A stretch of DNA of 64,000 nucleotides from Erwinia psidii (GCF_003846135.1 NZ_RHHM01000014.1:62001-126000); one strand, 5' to 3'; shown: positions 23,560 through 32,925, counted from the first letter of the stretch. Program-made: numbers and translations. Notes: generated from the sequence alone by a model not told the origin.

Positions 23560-23687
23560 TGGGAGACCTGTATTGTTCTGAGATGAGCATATCACCTCTG
23601 TTCAGGTGACCAAATTCAGTGTGCCACTACAAGATGGCCTCTCAATATGGTTTTATCGTTTATTGGTATGTCTTATTTGTTTTGCTA

Positions 23688-24407
23688 TTAATGTGCCTTT
23701 CGGATATTAATGCCTGAAGCCTCGTAATACCATCTGATGGCTTCTTTTATTAGTTCATCAGTTGCATCAATGAATTTTTCTGGTTTTTTTTGCGCGATAG
23801 GCTTGAGGATTAGAGGTATTTCAGTGCAACCCATAATGAAAGTATTTACACCTTTTTGTTCGAGGTTTTCAACATATGAAGCCATGGTGTCATAGGCTGC
23901 TTGATAATTTCCTGCCTTATAGTTAATGATGCTGTTCATTATATTTTTCTGATTTATATCATCGGGGATAATACAGCTTATGCCTTCTTTCATTAACTTA
24001 TTCTGGTATAGCTCTGTTCTGACTGTTGCCGTTGTTGCAAGAATTGCCACGCTATCCCTTTTATCAGAAATAATTTTCTGACAGGTGATATCGATGATGC
24101 TCAGGAACGTTACAGGGGTAGAGGCTCTGAGATCTTCATACCAGAAATGTGCTGTATTACATGGCATTATGATGCATGATGCTCCTGCATCTTCCAGTAT
24201 TTTCAGTGAGTTAAGCATCCCCGGAAGTGGCGAAGGCCCATCATGAATAATGCTTTCTGTCCTGTCAGGTATTCCCGGAAGTGACGCGATAATCACGGGG
24301 ATATGCTCCTGGTCTTTTTTTGCTGGAGTGTGTGAGACTAATTTAGAGAATGCGTCCGCTGTCGCACCCGGCCCCATTCCACCAAGAATTCCTATAATAT
24401 TTTCCAT
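23688..24407 (-). CDS. Aspartate/glutamate racemase family protein
   Basis: This 239-residue enzyme belongs to the cofactor-independent Asp/Glu racemase family. Both catalytic cysteines are present in their motifs, MPCNTAHFW at about residues 83-91 and MGCTEIPL at about 193-200, and the N-terminal GILGGMGPGATADAF matches aspartate-racemase members. It is likely cytoplasmic, interconverting D- and L-aspartate or glutamate. It is divergent from a LysR regulator and near an aspartase pseudogene and a dicarboxylate symporter, which suggests use of an external D-amino acid. Which amino acid is used is inference. Confidence 0.88.
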   Translation of the reverse strand: MENIIGILGGMGPGATADAFSKLVSHTPAKKDQEHIPVIIASLPGIPDRTESIIHDGPSPLPGMLNSLKILEDAGASCIIMPCNTAHFWYEDLRASTPVTFLSIIDITCQKIISDKRDSVAILATTATVRTELYQNKLMKEGISCIIPDDINQKNIMNSIINYKAGNYQAAYDTMASYVENLEQKGVNTFIMGCTEIPLILKPIAQKKPEKFIDATDELIKEAIRWYYEASGINIRKAH

Positions 24408-24486
24408 AGCCCCCCCTTAAAAATAAAACCGATCATCGCACAAGGCGCCATTCATGTAATTGCAGAGTTTCTCAGCGTCATGCTAA

Positions 24487-24496
24487 AATTGCATAG
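24487..24496. promoter_or_regulatory. Candidate LysR operator motif AATTGCATAG
   Basis: AATTGCATAG lies in the divergent racemase-lysR gap, 30-39 bp before the lysR start; a second AATTGCA lies about 30 bp upstream. The same AATTGCAT and GCATAG words recur upstream of the symporter gene at 28453-28489. Shared words suggest a common binding site for the adjacent LysR protein. Confidence 0.35.
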
Positions 24497-24525
24497 GGGT
24501 AATTTCATTTGCTCAGGGTGGTAAA

Positions 24526-25404
24526 ATGTTAAGTAATATTGAGTTGAAATGGTTGCACGACCTTGTTGCACTGGACGAGTACAGAAGTTTCACGTTGGCG
24601 GCTGAAAAAAGGAATATATCGCAGTCATCTTTCAGCAGAAGAATTCAGGCGCTGGAGTCAGCAATAGGATTCGAAATTTTTGAAAGAAGTTTTAACCCAT
24701 TACAATTAACTGCAAAAGGCAAAAATTTTATCGTTTATGCAAGAAATCTCATAGATGACATGGAATTCCAGATAAACAAAATAAGGGGGATTGATAGTAC
24801 CAGACAGAGGATTAATGTCGCGGCTGCTCATTCATTGTCTTTGTTCGTTCTGCCCCCAATTATTGCTGACTTTTCAACCTCGACAGACAAAATTTTCTTT
24901 GTGGAATCGATAAATGTTGACGAGGCGGTTCATAATTTAAAGGAAGGTAAGTGCGATTTTATCCTCTCTTTCTATAATGAAGATCTGATGACCGCTCCCT
25001 TTATGCATCATCAGGTACTTGAAACTGAGCTCCACCTCGTATCTTCCTGTCATGCTAATGGTCGGCCTGCTTTTCCGCTCGGCACAGGGCCGGTGCCGCT
25101 GATGAAATATACCGATGAAAGCTATATGGGGCGTCAGGTCAATCAGATGCTTGATAAGGAGCCGGCCCTGTCGTTCACTCTTTCATTTGTGTCTTCAATG
25201 AGTGATCTGCTCAAACGCATGATAATTAATGGTAACGGTGCAGGCTGGCTGCCAGATTATTCCATTGTGCATGAACTTAAAAACCGCGAGCTGGCGATTC
25301 TTGACGATAAATATTCTGTCAACATGGGCGTTTATCTTTACCGGACCAGCTCAAGGCTGAATCTCTCTTCCGAACGTTTCTGGCAGTACATGAAAGCCCG
25401 CTAG
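24526..25404 (+). CDS. LysR-family transcriptional regulator
   Basis: The 292-residue protein has the LysR winged HTH at about residues 8-65 (FTLAAEKRNISQSSFSRRIQ) followed by a periplasmic-binding-like effector domain. Genes of this family typically control a divergent neighbour, here the Asp/Glu racemase gene, with aspartate or a related acid as plausible inducer. The frame is intact, unlike the aspartase gene beside it. Confidence 0.9.
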   Translation: MLSNIELKWLHDLVALDEYRSFTLAAEKRNISQSSFSRRIQALESAIGFEIFERSFNPLQLTAKGKNFIVYARNLIDDMEFQINKIRGIDSTRQRINVAAAHSLSLFVLPPIIADFSTSTDKIFFVESINVDEAVHNLKEGKCDFILSFYNEDLMTAPFMHHQVLETELHLVSSCHANGRPAFPLGTGPVPLMKYTDESYMGRQVNQMLDKEPALSFTLSFVSSMSDLLKRMIINGNGAGWLPDYSIVHELKNRELAILDDKYSVNMGVYLYRTSSRLNLSSERFWQYMKAR

Positions 25405-25426
25405 CTTGCGCCACCTGGCTCTCTCA

Positions 25427-27010
25427 TCATGCTGCCGGATACGCCGGTTTTGCCAGATTCTCAACGGACAGAACCTTATCAGGCAGTGATTCTTCCATCA
25501 GCTGCTTCTCGATGATGACTTCCCGGATGCTTTTACTGCTAAATAGCGGTTCCGAATAGTAGATCACTGGGTAACAAGTGGTGATTGCTTCATTAATTCT
25601 GACGACAACTTTGAAGCGTTGATAGCACCGGCTTTGGTTGTGGAAAGCGGGCAATCCCTTGTGCCACAGGGCTTATGCAATGTGTAGCGGTATCAGGAGC
25701 AGCTATTTAGTGCGGCAGATTTTACCCACCAGGTCACCGTTGTGATGGCCAATGTATGGATTGAGATAAGTCAAAATCCCGCTTGAGTTCATGACGTAAC
25801 CTCGACATACCTCCACGTTCGCGGTAGTTCTGTGGAGGCAGTCGATGTTCAGGTTGTCCATCGCGTTGACCAGCAACGTCATGGGTTCAAACATCGCCTG
25901 TCCGATTACCGGCTCCATGACGTTAAGCTGCAACTGACCGGCTTCTGATGCCATTGAAACGCAAAGCTCGTTTCTCATTACCTTAAAGCAGACCTGGTTT
26001 ACAACTTCAGGAATAACAGGATTCACTTTTCCAGGCATAATCGATAATCCCGCCTGTTTTTCAGGAAGGTTGATTTCATTGAGTCCTGCACGCGGTCCCG
26101 AAGATAGTAACCTGAGAGCGTTACAAATTTTAGATAGCTTGAATGCTAATCGTTTAAAGGCGCTCTGAACAATCACATATGCACTACAGTCTGATGTTGC
26201 CTCAGTGAGATTTTCCGATGCGACCACAGGCAATCCCGTTACCTCAGCCAGTTCGGCGACAGCCGCCTGTTGGTAGCCCGGAGCCGTATTCACCCCAGTG
26301 CCTATGGCTGTAGCACCCAGGTTAATTTCCAACAGAAGTTGCATGGTATAACGGATTAGCTTTTTCTCTTCCTTTAGCGCTGTTGAAAAGGCGGAAAACT
26401 CCTGTCCCGGCGTCATGGAATAGTATCCTGCAGCTGCGTGCGGTCCATCTTCAGTACAGAGGTAAACTCAGATGCTTTACGGTCAAAACCATGCCGAAGT
26501 CGCTCCAGTGCTTCTGGCAACCTTTCGCTTTCACGATACAGGGCGATGCGAAAGCCGGTAGGGTAAGCATTACTGTCAGACTGGGATTTGTTGACATGAT
26601 CGATGGGATTAATGATGTCATAGCGCCCCTTAGCAGAACCCTTCTGTTGTAGTGCAATATTCGCAATCACCCCATTCACATTCATGTTAAAAGACCTTCC
26701 CGCTCCGCTCTGAAACACATTAATTGGAAACTGTGACACATAGGATTTATCAGCAATAAATTCGTCGCATGCGCCGACGGTCGCGGTAGCAATTTCGGCA
26801 GGTAACATGCCCAGCGACTGATTTGCCGTGGCAACCGCTTTTTTCACCAGAACCATAGAGCGAATAAATTCCTGGCAGGACAAAGTTTTAACGCCGCTGT
26901 ACGGAAATTTTCTGCCGTCCTGAGCGTACGAATGGAATGCCGTAAAACGCCTCACCACTTAATTCACGGAAACCCTGCAGATCTTCTTTAATACGAGTTT
27001 GCATGTTCAT
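25427..27010 (-). pseudogene. aspA: Aspartate ammonia-lyase (aspartase) pseudogene
   Basis: Pieces of one aspartase lie in order but in different frames. The N-terminus from about 27010 reads TRIKEDLQGFRELSGEAFYG. A second frame covers 26413-26958 (PINVFQSGAGRSFNMN, INPIDHVNKSQ, DRTQLQD). A third covers 25703-26416 ([38 protein letters not shown]). The C-terminus (SIREVIIEKQ and VENLAKPAY) follows after a 172-bp insertion. The fumarase/aspartase signature reads [12 protein letters not shown], with leucine where the family has the catalytic loop serine. At least two frameshifts, the insertion and the lost serine mean no enzyme is made. It would have deaminated L-aspartate to fumarate. Confidence 0.9.
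25539..25710. repeat. MITE-like insertion with imperfect terminal inverted repeats
   Basis: About 172 bp interrupt the aspartase C-terminal coding sequence between GKIC and SIREV. The ends read CTAAATAGCGGTTCCGAATA (left) and, inverted, CTAAATAGCTGCTCCTGATA (right), matching at about 15 of 20 positions. No transposase is encoded. Size, inverted ends and lack of coding capacity fit a miniature element; the parent family is not identified. Confidence 0.5.
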
Positions 27011-27061
27011 AGTATATTTGCCGTATTTAATCTTTAAGTTTTACTTGCCGATTCACGATAA

Positions 27062-28342
27062 TCAGGACGATTTGGCTTGTTCGCTGGTTGCAGCATACTT
27101 GTCAGCCTGTGCCGCTTTTTTCTTGCTTTCTAAACGCGAGATGACGGCAGTAGAAATACTGTTGCCAACTACGTTCGTCGCGGTGCGGCCCATATCCAGG
27201 AACTGATCGATACCAAGAATAAGAAGGATGCCGGCCTCGGGCAGATTGAACATAGGGAGCGTGGCGGCAACTACCACCACCGATGCTCTGGCGACGCCAG
27301 CCATACCCTTGCTGGTGACCATCAGCGTCAGAAGGATTAGAACCTGTTCGGTCAGACTGAGATCGATGTTATAAGCCTGAGCGATGAAAAGGATGGCGAA
27401 TGACTGATAAAGCATTGAGCCATCCAGGTTAAACGAGTAGCCCAGGGGGAGAACGAAGCTGGTGATTTTCTTGGGCACGCCAAACTTATCAAGCGCGTCC
27501 ATCGTTTTAGGATAGGCAGATTCGCTGCTGGCCGTTGCGAAAGCGAGTGCGACGGGCTCACGAATGAGTTTTCCAAGCCCGAAAACGCTTTTACCAAGGA
27601 ATGCATAACCCACGATGAACAGTATTCCCCAGAGTATGGCAAGGCCGACATAGAACAATCCGATCAGCTTACCGTAATCATAAAGCAGGCCCAGACCTTC
27701 AACCGTAATGGCAGAAGAGATGGCCGCAAATACCGCGACGGGCGCAAAACTCATCACATAATCAGTGATGCGGAACATGATACGTGCCAGATCTTCAATG
27801 AAAATGGCCACCGGGCTTTTACCGTCACGGCAGATAAAGGACAAGCCTGATCCAAAGAAGATGGAGAAAATAAGGATCTGAAGAATCTCATTATTGGCCA
27901 TTGCCTCAGCGAAGCTGCGGGGAAATATATGGCTGATAAATGTTTTTAGTGAGAATCCAGACGTATTCAGGCCTGTGGATACAGACGTAGTGGGAACTGA
28001 CAGGTTTAGTCCCGCACCGGGCTGGAAGAAATTCACCATAAACATACCAATCAGCAGAGAAACCAAAGCTGCTGAGATAAACCACAACATAGCCTTCAGG
28101 GTTATGCTGCCGACTGAGGATGAGCCCCCCATCGAAACGATGCCTGATACGATCGTAGCGAATACCAGAGGAGCAATAATCATTTTAATCAGTCGAAGGA
28201 ATACGTCGGTAATGATGTTCATGTACGATGCAAGCTCCTTAGCCTGCTCGATTGATCCAGAATACTGATGACATCCCCAGCCAACTAAAATGCCAAGCAC
28301 GATAGCGATGACTATCTGCTTCATTAATTTTTGCCTTTTCAT
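27062..28342 (-). CDS. Dicarboxylate/amino acid:cation symporter (DAACS family)
   Basis: This 426-residue membrane protein resembles GltP/DctA-type sodium or proton symporters. The serine-rich re-entrant loop appears as ATASSESAYPKTM, followed by GYSFNLDGSMLY and IDQFLDMGRTATNVVGNS, the substrate- and cation-binding motifs. About eight hydrophobic helices are visible. It lies directly upstream of the aspartase pseudogene on the same strand, so it was probably cotranscribed to bring in aspartate or another dicarboxylic amino acid. It looks intact. Confidence 0.88.
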   Translation of the reverse strand: MKRQKLMKQIVIAIVLGILVGWGCHQYSGSIEQAKELASYMNIITDVFLRLIKMIIAPLVFATIVSGIVSMGGSSSVGSITLKAMLWFISAALVSLLIGMFMVNFFQPGAGLNLSVPTTSVSTGLNTSGFSLKTFISHIFPRSFAEAMANNEILQILIFSIFFGSGLSFICRDGKSPVAIFIEDLARIMFRITDYVMSFAPVAVFAAISSAITVEGLGLLYDYGKLIGLFYVGLAILWGILFIVGYAFLGKSVFGLGKLIREPVALAFATASSESAYPKTMDALDKFGVPKKITSFVLPLGYSFNLDGSMLYQSFAILFIAQAYNIDLSLTEQVLILLTLMVTSKGMAGVARASVVVVAATLPMFNLPEAGILLILGIDQFLDMGRTATNVVGNSISTAVISRLESKKKAAQADKYAATSEQAKSS

Positions 28343-28452
28343 ATTGACCTCTTGATATAATTTTAAAGTCTGCTGTTCTTTAGCAGACCCACGGCATGGT
28401 TTCGGTTACAAAGCCTTAAAATTAAATTTACTTTTTTTTAAACGTAAAATAA

Positions 28453-28489
28453 ATGCAATTGGAAAAGGCCTTATGCAAAAAATGCATAG
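28453..28489 (-). promoter_or_regulatory. Symporter upstream operator candidates (ATGCAATT and TATGCA-N5-TGCATA)
   Basis: ATGCAATT (28453-28460) and the palindrome TATGCA-AAAAA-TGCATA (28472-28488) lie 111-146 bp before the symporter start. They share words with the lysR-racemase gap. LysR proteins bind T-N11-A palindromes, which this palindrome fits. Confidence 0.35.
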
Positions 28490-29107
28490 CCGTTTTTATG
28501 TGCATAACATGCTGATATAAATAGATAATATCTGTTTATAACTATTTCATATGACTAAATGTCAGGTTTGAGGTAAGCGTCACATTTTATGGAGGGACAT
28601 TACAGGGAATATATTTATAGGTGCAGAGGTAATTAATTAAAAAAATTTATCATTTGGGGGCTGTAAATTCTATTTATATAAAAATTGCAAGAAATTATAA
28701 ACTGCTAATTATATAATCTGAATATATCAAAAAAAATAAATTTATATTTACATACATCATGGTGTATTAAACTATAAAGACCATAAAAATGAAAGCATAT
28801 ATTTTTTCCTTTTGTGTAGAAGCAAATTTATTGAATTTTTGTCTGCCATAACGAGTGGTTGAATTATATATAACTATAATATCCCCGCTATTGATAGTAC
28901 AAAAAATAACCTTGCATGTCGTTTTTAATTTTTATAATCAATAGATTATTTAAATTGTGGGTGCGTGAAAATTTAGGAAATGATTCATAAGATTCAATGA
29001 AAGCCCCTGTTTTTTTACTGTGATAGAGATATTGAATCATTCAATATTATAAGCAATTGTTAACAACAATTTATCTAATTGCTCAAATATTCTCATAGTA
29101 CGTTGCT
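28490..29107. other. Very AT-rich gene-free stretch
   Basis: About 620 bases with long A/T runs, no open frame with a ribosome site and no recognised RNA. The base composition differs sharply from the flanking core and suggests foreign or decayed DNA, possibly an H-NS binding region. Confidence 0.5.
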
Positions 29108-29335
29108 TTAACTCTGAGGATTGCCTGGCGCGTAGCCTAACTCACCAGCTATCGCGCTAATACTTTTTCCTTCAAGAAGGTGTAAGATAACAACCTTTTT
29201 TTGCTCGTCATTCAAAGCTGGCGGGCGGCCAAAACGCTTACCCGAAGCTTTTGCCCACGCAATACCAGTATGCGTACGCTCAAGCAGCAGATTCCGCTCA
29301 AATTCAGCGACGTCAGAGATTACCTGCATTGTCAT
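29108..29335 (-). pseudogene. Serine resolvase/invertase C-terminal fragment
   Basis: The 75 residues match the C-terminal end of Tn3-type resolvases or DNA invertases: [27 protein letters not shown] and the start of the HTH ([10 protein letters not shown]). The N-terminal catalytic serine domain is missing, and the sequence breaks inside the DNA-binding helix. It is an inactive fragment. Confidence 0.75.
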
Positions 29336-29341
29336 CTTTCC

Positions 29342-30318
29342 AGCCAGACTGGTAAGGACTACTCCTCCCGGCGTCAGGCAGTGGACCCATATTTCATGAC
29401 GGTGAAGAAGCCAACAGACAATCTGACAGGTATGCTGAACACCCTTAAAACCTTTAATGGCTTTACGTTCAGCGCTTCCACAAATGTCAAGGCAGCGCTG
29501 GAATCCTGCCGCCTTGACGTGAAGTTTTTTCCATAGGTGCAGTCGGATAAAACGGCCCGCACCGTAGCCAGCCTCAATGCTTCTTTAGACGACCTGACGA
29601 CGCATGCCGGACGGCTGCGGGGACAGGTCAATAAGCAGCGTCAGGGGATGCAAAAACTGATTCTCAGGCATAAAACCGATATCAATAACTTTGGCGTACG
29701 CTGGCTATCGTTATCCGGTTGACATCATGAGGGAAGGTGACAGATGCAGGTTGAAGCTGCACCATGAAGACTTTGATGGCTACGTCAGCCAGCATCTTAG
29801 CGACGGTGAACGCAATGCCTTTGCCATCGTTCTATTTATGTACGAGTGCCTGGCTAAGAAGCCAGATCTGCTCCTTCTTGACGAGCCGATGTCATCGTTT
29901 GATAAGAACAAAAAGTCTGTCATTCTGGAAGTGCTGTTGCGCCGCAATACCGGTGACTGCCTGAAAAAACGAGACGGTACTGATGCTGACTCATGACGTT
30001 GAACCCATTATTGATACGCTGAAGTCCGTCAGAAAGCTGTTCAGTCATTTGGTTACGGCTTCACACCTCCGCTACAATGCAGTCTGCATCACCGAGCAGC
30101 TCATTGGTGAAAGTGATATCCGCACTTTTGCTCAGATCTGCCAGTCCGTCACTGACTCTGACAGTGAAGACGTCATCAAACTGATCTGTCTTCGCCGGCA
30201 TTATGAAATTATGGACGACCGCGGTGATGCCTGTCAGGTACTCTCAAACCTGTTTCATCACCGGGAAACGTCAACCGACAGCCGGGAATCCGTTTCATTG
30301 TTAAAAGGCCGACATTGA
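29342..30318 (+). pseudogene. Broken AAA/ABC-type ATPase gene
   Basis: Three plus-strand frames together resemble the C-terminal half of an SMC/RecF-like ATPase. The ABC signature LSDGERNAFA, Walker B PDLLLLDEPMSSFDKNK and the H-loop region MLTHDVEPIIDTL follow in the right order, but with an in-frame stop at 29534 and frameshifts near 29693 and 29985. The N-terminal Walker A part is missing, cut at the resolvase fragment. ATPases of this shape occur in many phage-defence systems, but the remnant does not allow a specific assignment. Confidence 0.6.
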
Positions 30319-30482
30319 TGGCACTGGCCGAATCAGCGACAGTGTAGTGTTGATAAATAACCAGTTGAGCGTATTCGCGTTTGAACTCAGCGATGAAATT
30401 GCTTCTTTTCATTGGATCACCTGAATGGATGTGAGCATATCACTTTCGTTCAGGTGGCAAAATTAAGTAAATCACCACCACA
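30290..30482 (-). mobile_element. Second IS3-family relic (orfA start and terminal repeat only)
   Basis: [16 protein letters not shown] and [15 protein letters not shown] correspond to the start of the orfA at 23559. The upstream sequence (GAGCATATCAC, TTCAGGTGGCAAAATT) parallels the terminal region of the first relic. Everything after about 45 codons is gone, replaced by the end of the broken ATPase gene. Confidence 0.7.
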
Positions 30483-30544
30483 AGACAACCATAAAGCTGT
30501 AGTACGCTATTTACTCGTTGATGCGGAAAAGAACCTCAATTTAT

Positions 30545-31501
30545 TCAACGTTCAAACATACTCATGTAGTTCTTAACAAACTTTTCCCGGGGCGTTGTCA
30601 TAGCTTCAAGATCAGCGACAACACCATGTCGCAATGGCGGCAAGTCCATACCCCGGGCCTGAGCAATCGATCTGACACATAACTCTGCTTTAGCTGCGCT
30701 TCCGCGTTTGTCCGGCATCGCATTGGCCGCCCACCAGTGTATGTTTGCCAGGTTTTTGATGAATTTTGAATCCGACAGGTGGGGGTCCAGAGCTTTGTTA
30801 TACAGGCCGTTGACATGCTCCATGATTGCCTCGACATCTGCTGAATAGGTATGCCGTATATAAAAGGGTTCCCCCGATTCCATATGACTTAATGTGGCGT
30901 AATGCTCATCGTGTCGGTTTGCATGGGGGTCTGTACTCATCACCACCGCCGATAAAGCAAGAGTATTTCCATCCAGGTTTTCTCTTAAAGGGAATTCCTG
31001 GTTGGGTGTTTCCGTATCGTTGTAGCAAAGTTCACCATCTGTGCGGTGGCTGAATCTGTCTTTAATATATTCATACTGATTTGCAAGGGGGGTTGTCGCG
31101 GTGCGGTAGTACGATGGATAGCGTTCTTCGCCAAATGTTTCGTAATCGCCGCCAGAAGCGGCAACACGCCAGTCTCTCGCTTTATCCCACAGCGCATCAA
31201 ATGTGCTCACATCACCATTTGCTATTTCCTGGCCAATATGACGACTCGCCTGCCAGAATGACTGACCATATGCCATTTGTGATGCGGTATGCTCTTGATT
31301 GTACTGATTGTCCGGCCATCTTGCGACCCCAATCAGACACTGTTCATTGTAGCTCAATGAAGAACTTTGTGGACCACTCAAACCGGTATGTATCCGGTGA
31401 CTGGAAACATCCATTTCGCTGCTTGCCCGGCCAGAATGTACTGATTCCGCATAGTAATGACGGGGAGAAGATACCTGAGGTTTGGACGATATACAGCCCA
31501 T
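30545..31501 (-). CDS. AvrB-family type III secretion effector
   Basis: The 318-residue protein resembles Pseudomonas syringae AvrB along its length. It begins with a plant N-myristoylation/palmitoylation motif, MGCISSK. It contains QCLIGVARWPDN, a TPL segment where AvrB has its functional Thr125 (position recalled, not aligned), and the C-terminal block HWWAANAMPDKRGSAAKAE followed by ARGMDLPP. AvrB has a Fic-like fold and modifies the plant immune protein RIN4 at the plasma membrane. The start has the ribosome site AAGGAAT, and a hrp-box-like promoter lies 36-63 bp upstream. No chaperone gene adjoins it, and the Hrp secretion genes must lie elsewhere. Its flanks are IS and recombinase relics, which suggests horizontal acquisition. 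The frame is intact. Confidence 0.92.
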   Translation of the reverse strand: MGCISSKPQVSSPRHYYAESVHSGRASSEMDVSSHRIHTGLSGPQSSSLSYNEQCLIGVARWPDNQYNQEHTASQMAYGQSFWQASRHIGQEIANGDVSTFDALWDKARDWRVAASGGDYETFGEERYPSYYRTATTPLANQYEYIKDRFSHRTDGELCYNDTETPNQEFPLRENLDGNTLALSAVVMSTDPHANRHDEHYATLSHMESGEPFYIRHTYSADVEAIMEHVNGLYNKALDPHLSDSKFIKNLANIHWWAANAMPDKRGSAAKAELCVRSIAQARGMDLPPLRHGVVADLEAMTTPREKFVKNYMSMFER

Positions 31502-31536
31502 TTTTTATTCCTTATAAATACTGAGGGATATACTCC

Positions 31537-31564
31537 TGAGTGATTATTTAAAGAATAAAGTTCC
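31537..31564 (-). promoter_or_regulatory. Candidate hrp box (HrpL promoter) of the AvrB-family gene
   Basis: On the minus strand the sequence reads GGAACT-N15-TCACTCA. The HrpL consensus is GGAACC-N15/16-CCACNNA, so there are two mismatches and correct spacing. It ends 35 bases before the effector ATG, a usual distance for Hrp regulon genes. Confidence 0.65.
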
Positions 31565-31629
31565 ATCCCGCAAAAAAATGAATCGCCACGGATAATCCAG
31601 ACACTTCCGGGCCGTTGATAATATTGATT

Positions 31630-32925
31630 TCACCCCGGTGTGGCTACTTTTTGGAGAGAATCCGTCAGTCGTGTCATTGCCTCAATACCATCTTCCATTG
31701 CCGCACGTTCGACTTCCGTCAGCGGTATTTCCTGCAACATTCTTATCAGGTTTTTTTCCCTCTCGATATTGCGCTTCAGAGGAGTTCCTGGGCAGATAAA
31801 ATGAGCACTTTGCACACGCCATCCGGTGCGGGCACTGTGCAAAAATCGTAGCTGCACAAACCGTGACCCAGGTCGTAATAACGCCAGGGTTCCCCGGTTT
31901 GGGAAGGCCTGCCAGAATTGCATTCTGGTCGGGCAACACAGAAACCATACGGCGGCTACGTTCAAAGTAACCGGCTTTCCCGAGCGAGGCGGCAAGCCTT
32001 GTTGGCGTGATCTCAACATAATGGCGAGTGGATTCCGGTGAAGCATGGTCCTGCCATTTCTGCAATTCAAAAACAGCAAGCGGTTCCCGGGCATTATAAA
32101 GCTGGCTGGCAATTGTCGCTCTTGCACGGCGGCTGGTGATCCTGCCTCTGGCATCCTGCTCAGGTATGCCCGCCTTTTTACACAACAACGGGACGAGTGA
32201 TTTATTAATGTAGCTTCCGTGCACCCGTCTCGCCGGTGCATAAAAAAATGCACACTCTCACCAGTCTTTGGATCTTCCTGAAGCGTCTGCAGGCTACGAA
32301 CCTGTTCCCAGCGTTCGATATAGTGTCCAACTACAGGATCAACCGGTTTTGTGAATGCCGCGCATGTCTTGCTGACGGCACATCAATCAGACAGATGCGG
32401 GACGTATTGTTTTCTTCTTCCGGTGTCTGCCAGCGGCCACACTTAAGCAACGCATACCAGCATGCCTCAATACGTGAGGGACGGAGTACCGAAGTATCTC
32501 GCCATCGCTCACACCAGGAGAGCCATTCGGCCTATATGTCAGGCACCGCATTGTATTCCCGGGGCGGCCGGCGGCGTTCTGACACCCGATGATCAAAACC
32601 CTCATCAATAATCCCTGATGATGCCAGTATGCGCGACAGCGTGGCGGAGGCCTCGCGGAGATTAGCCGGCTCCACAGTAGCTATGTATCGCAGCCTGTCC
32701 ACACTGATACGCTCTGGATGCGGTTCATGCTGAAGCCGCATTGCCAGGCACATGGCATTCCTGACGCTGTTAATCAAAGTGCATTCGCTGATCGGTATGC
32801 ATAGCCGCAGCGGTGCGCCCGTCGATGCCAAAAACCCCTCAGAGGAAGCGTTCCTGCTCGGCCAGCAGGTGAATAAAGCAGAGAAGGAAGCGGCGGAATT
32901 TATTGAAAGGATTATGAAAAAAGGC
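31630..32925 (-). pseudogene. Tyrosine recombinase/integrase, frameshifted remnant
   Basis: Several minus-strand frames carry recombinase pieces. One holds GRITSRRARATIASQLYNA, LQKWQDHASPESTRHYVEIT (with the likely catalytic tyrosine) and the C-terminal ACAKCSFYLP. The next frame continues NLIRMLQEIPLTEVERAAME, and the N-terminal part (PERISVDRLRYIATVEPAN) is in another frame near 32.7 kb. Repeated frame changes show it is inactive. It may be the relic of the element that brought the AvrB-type gene. Confidence 0.65.

Larger units (their letters stand above)
22701..23631 (-). mobile_element. Degenerate IS3-family insertion sequence
   Basis: The segment carries orfA and pieces of orfB on the minus strand. 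The orfA-proximal end is preserved: the sequence ending GTGCCACTACA at 23631 recurs in related form at the second relic near 30.48 kb. The other end is cut in the middle of the transposase catalytic domain, shortly after MFHSDQ, so roughly the last third of orfB and one terminal repeat are missing. It cannot move on its own. Confidence 0.8.

Noticed and set aside
32236-32592. Plus-strand 118-residue frame across the recombinase relic
   Set aside because: It is antisense to identifiable recombinase fragments and has no ribosome site.
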